DNA from: a virus
Reading direction: 5' to 3' (one strand)
IMG/VR virus record: IMGVR_UViG_3300023096_000016
Span: 1 to 27,261 of that record
DNA: 27,261 nucleotides
Of the stretch, positions 7,940-14,189 are shown piece after piece. A program made the position numbers and the translations under genes. The notes below the pieces were generated by a model. That model saw only the letters and a list, made by a program, of their open reading frames with translations, had not been told where the DNA came from and did no database searches. Numbering within the stretch: the stretch's first letter is position 1; each line of letters starts with the position of its first letter.

Positions 7940-8473
7940 ATGGCATACAATAACGCTATTAATGCAGGTGTGACAGGATTAGTTTCTACAAGTTCTACCG
8001 GTGTTTCATCAGGTAGAACAATTACAGGAACAACAGGTCAAGTAATAGTGACAAATGGTAACGGAGTCTCTGGAAATCCTATTATTTCTTTAGATCCTTC
8101 CGTCATATCTAATAGAAGCCAAACCGCGGTGACACGTCCTCTAAACACAGCATTTCAAGTTAGTGCTACAAGATGGTCCACTGTGCGCTATGCTATTGAT
8201 ATTTCTACTACAGTTTCTTTGACAGGATCTCAAGTAGGAACTGTAATTTTAGAGATAGCATCAGATGCTGGTTTTACTGCAAACGTTCAAACTATCTTAA
8301 CTTTTAGTAACGGAAATTCCGGTAGCTTAGTTGTTGGATTAGTTTTAACTCAATTGAGTACAGCTTTACCTTCCGCGGACGTTCCGCCTGCATATTATGT
8401 TAGAATAAGAACAGTAAATGTGACAGGAGTTCCAACATTTACTTACAAATCGGGACAAGAAGTATTATTGTAA
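7940..8473 (+). CDS. Two-domain fibre-cassette protein with distinct C-terminal beta domain
   Basis: 177 residues. Residues about 1-52 repeat the previous gene's N-terminal domain (GRTITGTTGQVIVTNGNGVSGNP), but the rest is different: RPLNTAFQVSATRWSTVRYAIDI, GTVILEIASDAGFT, then YYVRIRTVNVTGVPTFTYKSGQEVLL. The last part resembles a C-terminal domain found in tail or fibre proteins of many phages, ending in SGQEVLL. It is the last gene of the rightward fibre run; the oppositely oriented groES ends 16 bases later. A common anchor with different heads suggests modular exchange. Confidence 0.7.
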   Translation: MAYNNAINAGVTGLVSTSSTGVSSGRTITGTTGQVIVTNGNGVSGNPIISLDPSVISNRSQTAVTRPLNTAFQVSATRWSTVRYAIDISTTVSLTGSQVGTVILEIASDAGFTANVQTILTFSNGNSGSLVVGLVLTQLSTALPSADVPPAYYVRIRTVNVTGVPTFTYKSGQEVLL

Positions 8474-8497
8474 TAAATGTTTTAATGATTTATTTTT
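8472..8497. terminator. Weak AT-only hairpin between convergent genes
   Basis: AATAAAT (8472-8478) and ATTTATT (8488-8494) can pair over a 9-base loop and are followed by TTT on the plus strand. It lies exactly where the rightward fibre genes meet the leftward groES gene, where a two-way terminator would be expected. The stem is only A-T pairs, so the call is weak. Confidence 0.3.
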
Positions 8498-8780
8498 CTA
8501 TTGAAGCGATAATATCGTCAGCACGCAAAATGACATACTGTTGTTCTTCAAATGTGACCTCTTGACCGGAGTATTTTTCCATCAAAATAATATCGCCGAC
8601 TTTCACGGGCATGGACATCAACGTGCCTTCTTTATCTTTTTTACCTTCGCCAATTGCTACAACTTCAGCTTGTTCTTGTTTTTTCTTTGCTGTGTCTGGA
8701 AGAATGATGCCGCCTTTTGTTTCTTGAGCATCTAATCTTTTCACAATTACACGATCTGAAAGAGGTTTTATTTTTAGCAT
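8490..8780 (-). CDS. groES: GroES-type co-chaperonin (chlamydia-like)
   Basis: 96 residues, full length for GroES. It starts IKPLSDRVIVKR, has the mobile loop KGGIILPDTAKKK, and ends with YVILRADDIIA. GroES caps the GroEL chamber during protein folding; phage GroES proteins such as T4 gp31 adapt the host chaperonin for folding the phage coat protein. The PDTAKKKQ-x-x-AEV and VGDIILM-KY-GQE-x-T stretches match the pattern I know from Chlamydia GroES far more closely than that of Escherichia coli. There is no GroEL gene in the window, so it would have to work with the host's GroEL. SD is good (AAGGA, about 8 bases before ATG). It is the last gene of the leftward operon. I am sure of the family; the host inference is less certain. 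Confidence 0.95.
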   Translation of the reverse strand: MLKIKPLSDRVIVKRLDAQETKGGIILPDTAKKKQEQAEVVAIGEGKKDKEGTLMSMPVKVGDIILMEKYSGQEVTFEEQQYVILRADDIIASIEK

Positions 8781-8792
8781 ATTTTAATTCCT

Positions 8793-9011
8793 TTATGTTT
8801 TTTTAAATTTCATATTGTAAACGCCATTTGCAGCAATGAATAAATACAAACCAAAAAGTATAGCTTGCTCCCATTGGGAAATCATAACATTATTAATCAT
8901 AAAAATAATATCAGTCACAATCCAAATAGCAAAACCCCACCACTTTCCATTGGACACAAGCCATGCACCAAAAAGTGCAAAGAATGTTGTTATAGGCAAT
9001 AAGATTTCCAC
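8793..9011 (-). CDS. Small three-helix membrane protein, PnuC-like half transporter
   Basis: 72 residues with three hydrophobic segments (about 4-19, 25-43 and 49-66), including FFALFGAWLVSNG, WWGFAIWIVTDIIFM and QAILFGLYLFIAANGVYNM. The Trp-rich second helix and the QA-x-LFGLYL-x-x-A-x-G-x-Y pattern resemble one half of the vitamin transporter PnuC, which imports nicotinamide riboside and is built from two three-helix halves. Such short PnuC-like proteins would need to dimerise. The gene overlaps the end of the P-loop kinase gene by 22 bp; that pairing (NadR-like kinase next to PnuC) is the recognised context of nicotinamide riboside salvage. The transport role is an inference. Alternative: a membrane protein of unrelated function. 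Confidence 0.6.
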   Translation of the reverse strand: MEILLPITTFFALFGAWLVSNGKWWGFAIWIVTDIIFMINNVMISQWEQAILFGLYLFIAANGVYNMKFKKT

Positions 9012-9508
9012 TTTTCGTCCTTTTCAAAAATATTTGATGAGTAAATTTCATGATACATTTTGCCTTTGAGCTTATGAGCAAAAAGTTGATCAATTGATGA
9101 CTGAAATTCTTTATCTTTTGATCTTACACCGTCGTCTTGAATAAACAAATTTGGTCTTACATAAATCAATTTGTCATATTGATTAAGCTTTTGAAAAGCT
9201 AAATTGCTGTACTCAAAAAATAACTCATCTTCTAATTTAAAATATTCAGCATAGACAAAAGAATCAAAAACAGATCTATCACTAATAATCACTTGATTTT
9301 TTTTTGCTTCAAGTTCTTTGCGTGCATGCTCTAGAAATATCCACTTTGCAGCTTCTATTGTCATCTTTTCATTGATAGGAAAAGGACAAGAGCGCGCAAC
9401 TTCTTGAACTATTTTTACGCTTTTTCCGAGTGATTTATAATGAGCTGCTAAGTTGTAAGAAAGAGTTGTCTTTCCAGTTCCGTGAGTTCCGATTATCGCA
9501 ATTTTCAT
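8990..9508 (-). CDS. NadR-like P-loop kinase (AAA_28 family)
   Basis: 172 residues. A canonical P-loop is at residues 7-14 (GTHGTGKT). EVARSCPFPINEK and AAKWIFLEHARKE follow, then IISDRSVFDSFVY (probable Asp of Walker B), and a C-terminal DDGVRSKDKEFQ, which is characteristic of the AAA_28 family that includes the ribosylnicotinamide kinase domain of NadR. The likely reaction is phosphorylation of a nucleoside-like substrate, possibly nicotinamide riboside, but the family also contains kinases with other substrates. There is no N-terminal adenylyltransferase domain. It is directly upstream of the PnuC-like membrane gene (22-bp overlap) and separated from the YqaJ gene by 105 AT-rich bases, which may hold its promoter. 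Confidence 0.75.
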   Translation of the reverse strand: MKIAIIGTHGTGKTTLSYNLAAHYKSLGKSVKIVQEVARSCPFPINEKMTIEAAKWIFLEHARKELEAKKNQVIISDRSVFDSFVYAEYFKLEDELFFEYSNLAFQKLNQYDKLIYVRPNLFIQDDGVRSKDKEFQSSIDQLFAHKLKGKMYHEIYSSNIFEKDEKWKSYCL

Positions 9509-9613
9509 ATGATTTATTCTTTAAAATTTTTAATATTTTTTTACAAATATATAAGAACCTTCGAAAAAAACATAGAAAATTGCATAAATTATTTTATAAA
9601 ATTTGTTCTTTTC

Positions 9614-10483
9614 TTAAATTAAAAATTGATTGTTTTTATCTCTTGTAATTCTTAAAAAAGAACTGTTTTCTTTTCTGTATTTTTCTAAATTGACATTTTG
9701 AATTTCTGGAATAGATTTGTAATCAATTTGCCCTTTTCTCACCGATTGGTAAAGTGATATACCTCCCCCCTTCGTATTTGATTTGCCAGACATGTCTTCT
9801 AAAGATTTTCTTATCTCTAATTCTTGTTTTTCCAAATCTTTTATTTGAGAGTTTATACTTAACCACTTTTGCGCTGTTTGGTTCCAAATGTCGTCATTCC
9901 TTTCTTTGTAGTCATTTTGAGTTAATTCAGGCGCTTCTAAATGTTCCATGCAATAAAAGAATTCTTTTTCTTTTGAGATTAGATCATCAATATAAGAGTC
10001 ATTTCTATAGATTTCTATGAGTTTAGAAGAGTCTTTGTAGCGGCTGAAATAAAACATTTTATCAAGATTAGCAACAAACATTTGTTGTTGAAGTTGAGGA
10101 TAATACTTGGTCGGTACTATTCCACTCATTGCAACTTCATGATCTTTTTCTCCAGGACATTTTATTTCGACAGCCGTTTTAAACTCAATATCAATTCCGT
10201 CAAGAGATGCCATCATGAATTCATGCTCTTCACTAACTAGAACCTGAGGAAACACAATAATTCCTGTGATTCTTTCAAATTCTTGACGTGCTTCTTCTTC
10301 TTTTCTAAGACCTTCTTTCATTTGCCAAGTCACTGGCTGTTGAAATAAGTTTAGTTTTTCTAACCAAAGCTGATAAGGAGTTTTCCAGGGGGAAACCCCC
10401 ATGATAACCGGGGCATCAGATGCCCCTATTTTTGTTCTTCTTAATGAAAGCCATTCTGGTGATTGTTGAGTTAAGTGCTGCAT
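9614..10483 (-). CDS. YqaJ-family (lambda exonuclease-like) recombination nuclease
   Basis: 289 residues. It begins with the family's RRTKIGASDAPVIMG (about 15-29), then LWLEK, EEARQEFE, and the catalytic set: ASLDG (Asp95), VEIKCPG (Glu106 and Lys108) and the PQLQQQM helix (129-135). This is the restriction-endonuclease-like fold of lambda exonuclease. It would chew 5' strands of linear duplex DNA to leave 3' single strands for the RecT-like partner two genes upstream. Together they form a phage Red-like recombination system, useful for concatemer formation and repair. Its start overlaps the 74-residue gene by 13 bp. The C-terminal 100 residues are a charged helical extension. Confidence 0.92.
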   Translation of the reverse strand: MQHLTQQSPEWLSLRRTKIGASDAPVIMGVSPWKTPYQLWLEKLNLFQQPVTWQMKEGLRKEEEARQEFERITGIIVFPQVLVSEEHEFMMASLDGIDIEFKTAVEIKCPGEKDHEVAMSGIVPTKYYPQLQQQMFVANLDKMFYFSRYKDSSKLIEIYRNDSYIDDLISKEKEFFYCMEHLEAPELTQNDYKERNDDIWNQTAQKWLSINSQIKDLEKQELEIRKSLEDMSGKSNTKGGGISLYQSVRKGQIDYKSIPEIQNVNLEKYRKENSSFLRITRDKNNQFLI

Positions 10484-10695
10484 TCTTCTTCACACGCTTT
10501 AGTTACTTTAGTTAATGAATCTTCTATTTTGTCTTGTTGAAATGTTTTTAAAATAACATTAAATTTGTATCCAATAAGCTCAAATAAATGCTCAAATTCT
10601 TTTTCTGATAGCTTTTCTAAATCAAAATAAAAAATTAATTTGTTTGTATCTGCATCTTTTTTTATTTTAATTTCTAGATTTGATTTAGTTTTCAT
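10471..10695 (-). CDS. Small protein between RecT and YqaJ, unknown function
   Basis: 74 residues. It overlaps the recT-like gene's stop (ATGA) and the nuclease gene's start (13 bp), so the three are coupled. Sequence: a basic start, then LIFYFDLEKLSEKEFEHLFELIGYKFNV and a Cys-ending tail (TKACEEECST). No known family is recognised. The beta-then-helix pattern gives no clear function. The position suggests a partner in recombination, for instance a modulator of the annealing protein or of a host nuclease; that is inference only. Confidence 0.55.
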   Translation of the reverse strand: MKTKSNLEIKIKKDADTNKLIFYFDLEKLSEKEFEHLFELIGYKFNVILKTFQQDKIEDSLTKVTKACEEECST

Positions 10696-11513
10696 TCTTC
10701 TCCCATGGCGACTTGCTGCGTTTCAATAGATTCTAATTCTCGTTCTCTTGCTTCATCTCTTTTTTTAATTGCAGCACTTTTCACTCTATCAAAAAGCGAC
10801 GCCGGCAGGTCTGATAACTTGTTAACAGAAACGGGAGGCTTTCTTATAAATTTCATGACAGACTCAACATAATCTTCATCACATTCAGAAAGTATTTGAA
10901 TTAATTCTGAAGTTTGGTCTTCATTAATTGTTTCAACTACTGTAATTAATTTTGCAGGTTCAACGTGATTAAAATTGTTAGAATTGTTGTTATTCTTTAT
11001 TTCGACTAATTCATCATGTGTGTAACCAGCGCCTTTGATGACATCAGGAAATAATTGTCTAGCAAGCATTGACATTGCGCGATTATAAAGCATCACGCCA
11101 GGGTATTTATCGTATAAGTTTTTTAAAAGACCTGCTCGTTTTGCATCTTCTAAAGAAAATGAAACAGTCCATGTGTCGCCGTTATCTGCTCTTTTTCCGT
11201 TTAAGATACAAATAGAATTGTCGGAACGAGGATCTTTTACAATGCTATGCCCTTGCTGTCTAATAAGAGAGGCCATCATTTCAGATGACATTCCCACTTT
11301 TCCTTGAACAAAATAGAGTCCACCGTTTAAAGCTTCGAGAGGATGAATATTTAAAGACTTTGCTTTTTGAACTATCGCAAATAAACCGGCTTCGCCCATG
11401 GTTTGATAATGTTTTGTTTTCATTAAGTTAGCGCACATATTTTGCATGACTTCGACGTCTTTTAAAATAGCTTCGAAATTAACTTCTTCTCTAATTGCTA
11501 ATTGATTATTCAT
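10692..11513 (-). CDS. recT: RecT-family single-strand annealing protein
   Basis: 273 residues. The core (about 30-175) reads MQNMCANLMKTKHYQTMGEAGLFAIVQKAKSL in pieces, then NIHPLEALNGGLYFVQGKVGMSSEMMASLIRQ and the W-x-V-S-F-S-x-E-DAKRAGL block, all typical of RecT. The C-terminal 80 residues are charged and include ETINEDQTSELIQIL, a linker-type region. RecT proteins bind single-stranded DNA and pair complementary strands. Partner: the YqaJ nuclease one gene downstream. The ATG follows a well placed GGAG, and the gene is third in the leftward operon. Length is normal for the family. Confidence 0.92.
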   Translation of the reverse strand: MNNQLAIREEVNFEAILKDVEVMQNMCANLMKTKHYQTMGEAGLFAIVQKAKSLNIHPLEALNGGLYFVQGKVGMSSEMMASLIRQQGHSIVKDPRSDNSICILNGKRADNGDTWTVSFSLEDAKRAGLLKNLYDKYPGVMLYNRAMSMLARQLFPDVIKGAGYTHDELVEIKNNNNSNNFNHVEPAKLITVVETINEDQTSELIQILSECDEDYVESVMKFIRKPPVSVNKLSDLPASLFDRVKSAAIKKRDEARERELESIETQQVAMGEE

Positions 11514-11527
11514 ATTTATCTCCTTTT

Positions 11528-11821
11528 TTATTGTTGATTTATTTGTGAAACACTTCTTCTTTCATTATATCTGTATTTCTCTTTATAGTGCTCGACACAT
11601 AAACCATGTTCATCAATTAATAATTCTGAATATTCTGAGTTTACGTTTAATTCTCTGCATAAAAAAGCAAAGTCTGATCTTAGTTTCTTTTTGTTAATAT
11701 CATTATAACTATTATAAAGCTCATCTAGTATGTTTTCTAATGCTTCACTAGCACTTTTATAATTTGGCATTTCAATTTCTGCCACTTCTTCGGGCAAATC
11801 ATAATGTGTAACGTAATTCAT
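11528..11821 (-). CDS. Hypothetical early protein, 97 aa
   Basis: 97 residues, acidic then basic: VTHYDLPEEVAEIEMPNY, SEALENILDELYNSYNDINKK, SDFAFLCRELNVNSEYSELL, ending RYNERRSVSQINQQ. No recognisable domain. The start overlaps the stop of the 66-residue gene upstream (ATGA) and the gene is followed 14 bases later by recT, so it belongs to the recombination operon. I cannot assign a function. Two Cys and several aromatic residues; no membrane segment. Confidence 0.6.
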   Translation of the reverse strand: MNYVTHYDLPEEVAEIEMPNYKSASEALENILDELYNSYNDINKKKLRSDFAFLCRELNVNSEYSELLIDEHGLCVEHYKEKYRYNERRSVSQINQQ

Positions 11822-12018
11822 TTGTTCTCCTGCGTATTGTTATTGTTTTCTATAGCTTCAACATTAAAACCCATGAGTTCTAATAGTTTGATTTCAGCAG
11901 CTTTCAAGAAATTTCTATTTACCAATTTACACGCTCTAAGAGAATTTTCGCACAAAGGAAATGCAACAAAGTCTACAAAAGACCCCTTGCTTTTCTTTAT
12001 TAAAACTTTCATCTTCAT
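11818..12018 (-). CDS. First gene of leftward early operon, small hypothetical protein
   Basis: 66 residues: MKMKVLIKKSKGSFVDFVAFPL, then ENSLRACKLVNRNFLKAAEIKLLELMGFNVEAI in pieces, ending in a poly-Asn/polar tail. No family recognised. The gene starts only a few bases downstream of a probable promoter in the divergent control region, and its stop overlaps the next start (ATGA). It has a basic N-terminus and a predicted helical centre; a nucleic-acid-binding or regulatory role is possible but unproven. No clear ribosome-binding site is visible, suggesting a short-leader transcript. Confidence 0.55.
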   Translation of the reverse strand: MKMKVLIKKSKGSFVDFVAFPLCENSLRACKLVNRNFLKAAEIKLLELMGFNVEAIENNNNTQENK

Positions 12019-12166
12019 TGTTTTCTCACGTGTTTATTTTTCCGTATGATGTAAATGTAAACAATTACATAATTTAACGCAATAGAAAAAGAAGAAAAGA
12101 AATAAAATTGACAATAAACACAGAAAAAGTGAGAATAGCTTTTTATATTAAAATTACGGGGGAAGT
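12019..12166. promoter_or_regulatory. Divergent early control region with mirrored operator-like elements
   Basis: Two related elements face each other. At 12023-12038 the sequence is TTCTCAC joined to GTGTTTATT. At 12113-12135 the mirror image appears, AATAAACAC and GTGAGAA separated by 7 bases. The rightward promoter has a perfect TTGACA at 12108-12113 and a GAGAAT -10 hexamer at 12131-12136 (17-bp spacing), so the second element lies between and over it. The leftward promoter can use TTTACA and AATAAA with 17-bp spacing, with the first element over its -10 hexamer. Two mirrored sites over two promoters is the pattern of a phage switch bound by the regulator encoded at 12167. Confidence 0.55.
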
Positions 12167-12403
12167 ATGGATTTATTTACTTATTATATGTTGAGAAAAA
12201 AGGAAAAAAGAAGTTTTACAATGAAAGAATTTGCAGACGAAATTGGATGTTCTTACTCTCATTTGTCAAAAATAATACATAATCCTGAGGCTACTGGTAC
12301 AAACCTTGCGCGCAGATTAGAAATTGCTACAAATGGGCAAGTTTCATTGGAAGACTTGGGGAAAGAAAAGAAGGCAAGTAAAGGAAATGTTAAGAAAGAT
12401 TAA
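12167..12403 (+). CDS. Cro/YdaS-like helix-turn-helix regulator
   Basis: 78 residues. The helix-turn-helix runs about 19-43: FTMKEFADEIGCSYSHLSKI, with the recognition helix CSYSHLSKI. It is followed by ARRLEIATNGQVSLEDL, whose ATNGQVSLEDL is characteristic of Cro-like and YdaS-like phage regulators. The tail is Lys-rich. It should bind the divergent operator region just upstream and act as the lysis or early-late switch. The ATG has GGGGGAAG 5 to 8 bases upstream. No larger CI-type repressor is seen in this window, so a lytic lifestyle or a missing repressor beyond the window remains open. Confidence 0.8.
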   Translation: MDLFTYYMLRKKEKRSFTMKEFADEIGCSYSHLSKIIHNPEATGTNLARRLEIATNGQVSLEDLGKEKKASKGNVKKD

Positions 12404-12768
12404 CGTTAAATTAGATTTTTATTTATATTTATATTGATGAAGTGATAAAAAGATCCCTCCGCAAAGAGGGAATCTAGCAATACGCAAACCGCAGCATCAG
12501 CCTGAAATCAAATGCAACGGTATTGAGAACGGAAATTTGTTAAACTATACGTTTATGTATCCATGTTATAACTCATAGGAATTTATAGCAATATGTAAAT
12601 GAAAAAAAACAAGAAAAGATTATATACTCTCTCTTGTGATAGCTGAAAATTTAGCCCGAAGTTCAATACTTATGAACGAATATTCGAAATTTGCAAATAC
12701 TCTACGCGTATATCGAATTTTAGTCAACTCTCTCTATTTTACCTGAAGAAAAACAATGGGGTTAATGA
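12404..12768. other. 365-bp untranslated stretch upstream of the initiator gene with hairpins
   Basis: No ORF of useful size is seen. TCCCTC (12454-12459) pairs with GAGGGA (12466-12471) over a 6-base loop, and CAATAC (12478-12483) pairs with GTATTG (12520-12525), enclosing GCAT/ATGC (12494-12497 with 12512-12515). No U-run follows, so this is not a clear terminator. Further on are the palindromes CGAATATTCG (12677-12686) and TACGCGTA (12703-12710), and ACTCTCTCT twice (12626-12634, 12727-12735). It probably contains the promoter of the replication block and perhaps a structured leader or RNA. The GC content of 12454-12530 is visibly higher than its surroundings. Confidence 0.4.
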
Positions 12769-13953
12769 ATGATGCTCAACGATCTTCCACCAGAAGTCAG
12801 TGCAATGGGACAGATGCATTTCGAGGGAAATATAGTCCCCGAGATGTGGTATAGTAATATTAAATTCGAGAACGGAAAAGTCGATTTAATTTCAATTACA
12901 CTTCTTTCAGAAATTTGTTACTGGTACAGACCTTCTTACATTCGAGATGAGATGACTGGTCGAGTCATTTGCATTAAAAAGAAATTCAAAGCCGATTTAC
13001 TTCAAAAGTCTAAAAAGGCATTAGCAGAAAAGTTTGGATTTACAGAAAGACAAGTCAAAGATTCGTTAGAAAGACTCGAAGCCAGCGGTTATATCTTTCG
13101 AGATTATCGAACAGTTGTCAATGCATCGGGTGTAAAAATGCCGAATATTTTATTTATTAAAATCTTTCCAGAGAAAATTCAAGAAGTTACTTTTCAAGGA
13201 TTTCCTACATATGACGTTCAAACGTCAGATACCCGACGTTCAAACGTCACATATATGACGTTTCAACGTCAGCCACATCTATATAGTACAAAGACTACTA
13301 CAGAGATTACTAAGAATAACACACCCCCTACCCCCGAAAACGGGGAAGCTGCTATCGCAGCAGTGAGTGAGATTCATTCTAAAAACTTAAGAGATTATTC
13401 AGAAGACGAACGAGAACCCTCTAAATTCGAACAGAAACAACCTTCTAATAGCAAAAACTCTCAAAAAGATGATAAGTGTTCGGTTAAGCAAAAAAACTCA
13501 ACACAAGCGAAATATGAACGTTTTGGAGAATTCGTTAAATTCAAGACAGGTGAGTATGAAACTTTCTGCGAAAAGTACTCGAAAGAAATGATCGATTCGC
13601 TAATTGAAGAGATGAACGACTACTGTGCAGCTTCAAAACCCAAGGGCTACGCTGATTATGCAGCCGCGATGAGGCAATGGATCTCTAGAAGAAAAACAAA
13701 TCCTTCAGCAAACGTTGTTGATAAAAGCAAATGCGAGTTGAATAAGAAAATAGCTCAAAAAATAGAAAACACTCTCGATCAAGTTCCTTCGAATAAGAAA
13801 AAAGTTATTTTTGCAGCTCTAAGCGAAGGAGTAGAAATCTCAGAAAGTCCGTACAAAAAACCGCTTTTCATAAAATATTCTGAAAACGGTTTCGAAGAAC
13901 AACTAAAAAATGCGTTAGATAAATACGATTTATTGAAGTTTATAAAAAAATAA
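12769..13953 (+). CDS. Phage replication initiator with N-terminal winged helix and internal iteron linker
   Basis: 394 residues. The N-terminal domain (about 20-135) is a winged helix of the phage replication-protein type: VPEMWYSNIKF, LLSEICYWYRP, then LAEKFGFTERQVKDSLERLEASGYIFR, where ERQVKDSLERLEASG is the recognition helix. A flexible Thr/Ser/Pro linker (about 145-235) is encoded by DNA with three 22-bp iterons (13212-13271). The C-terminal half (about 240-394) is a charged domain with FGEFVKFKTGEYETFCEKYSKE and YADYAAAMRQWI, a pattern seen in replication proteins that load the helicase. It should bind the iterons and recruit host DnaB, as lambda O and P do together; no separate helicase loader is visible. 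GGGG lies about 8 bases before the ATG. Confidence 0.75.
   Translation: MMLNDLPPEVSAMGQMHFEGNIVPEMWYSNIKFENGKVDLISITLLSEICYWYRPSYIRDEMTGRVICIKKKFKADLLQKSKKALAEKFGFTERQVKDSLERLEASGYIFRDYRTVVNASGVKMPNILFIKIFPEKIQEVTFQGFPTYDVQTSDTRRSNVTYMTFQRQPHLYSTKTTTEITKNNTPPTPENGEAAIAAVSEIHSKNLRDYSEDEREPSKFEQKQPSNSKNSQKDDKCSVKQKNSTQAKYERFGEFVKFKTGEYETFCEKYSKEMIDSLIEEMNDYCAASKPKGYADYAAAMRQWISRRKTNPSANVVDKSKCELNKKIAQKIENTLDQVPSNKKKVIFAALSEGVEISESPYKKPLFIKYSENGFEEQLKNALDKYDLLKFIKK
13212..13271. repeat. Three 22-bp iterons with internal dyads: probable replication origin
   Basis: Three copies of TGACGTT-NN-AACGTCA start at 13212, 13234 and 13256, exactly 22 bp apart; copy 2 begins with C instead of T. Each is a 7-bp inverted repeat (6-bp in copy 2) with a 2-bp centre (CA, CA, TC), and the gaps (GATACC, CATATA) are not conserved. 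They lie inside the initiator gene, between its DNA-binding domain and its C-terminal half, as the lambda origin lies inside gene O. Spacing of about two helical turns puts every copy on the same face. Confidence 0.8.
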
Positions 13954-13967
13954 ATATGGAGTCAAAC

Positions 13968-14189
13968 ATGAGCGCTTGCGATGATTTTATACAAAAAATT
14001 GATAGAGTTTTGCCCGAGATGGCGACTACTCGTGACTTGATAAAAGCTGGAATTTTCAGATCAGATCAGGGAGCAGCAGCAGCAAGAAAAGCTGGAAATT
14101 GTCCGGAGTTTTTTAGATTCAATAACAAAGTAATTTTATATCCAAAGTCTGGAGTTTTAGAATTCTTACGCAAAGCGAAAACTGTTTGA
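13968..14189 (+). CDS. AlpA/excisionase-like winged-helix DNA-binding protein
   Basis: 73 residues from the ATG at 13968, chosen because GGAGT lies 5 bases before it; a less likely ATG is at 13956. Pattern: PEMATTRDLIKAGIFRSDQGAAAARKAGNCPEFFRFNNKVILYPKSGVLEFLRK in sections, matching small AlpA-like or MerR-like helix-turn-helix proteins that have a T-x-x-DLI first helix and an IYPKxGVLEFLR end. These proteins regulate phage or excision genes. It follows the initiator by a few bases and overlaps the next gene, so the three form one operon. Role: probable regulator, not proven. Confidence 0.65.
   Translation: MSACDDFIQKIDRVLPEMATTRDLIKAGIFRSDQGAAAARKAGNCPEFFRFNNKVILYPKSGVLEFLRKAKTV

Noticed and set aside
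8541-8735. Plus-strand frame antisense to groES
   Set aside because: Phe-rich shadow of the Lys/Glu codons of groES.
13212-13271. CRISPR array in the three 22-bp repeats
   Set aside because: Repeats are only 16 bp with 6-bp gaps and internal dyads, far too short for repeat-spacer units, and no cas genes occur.
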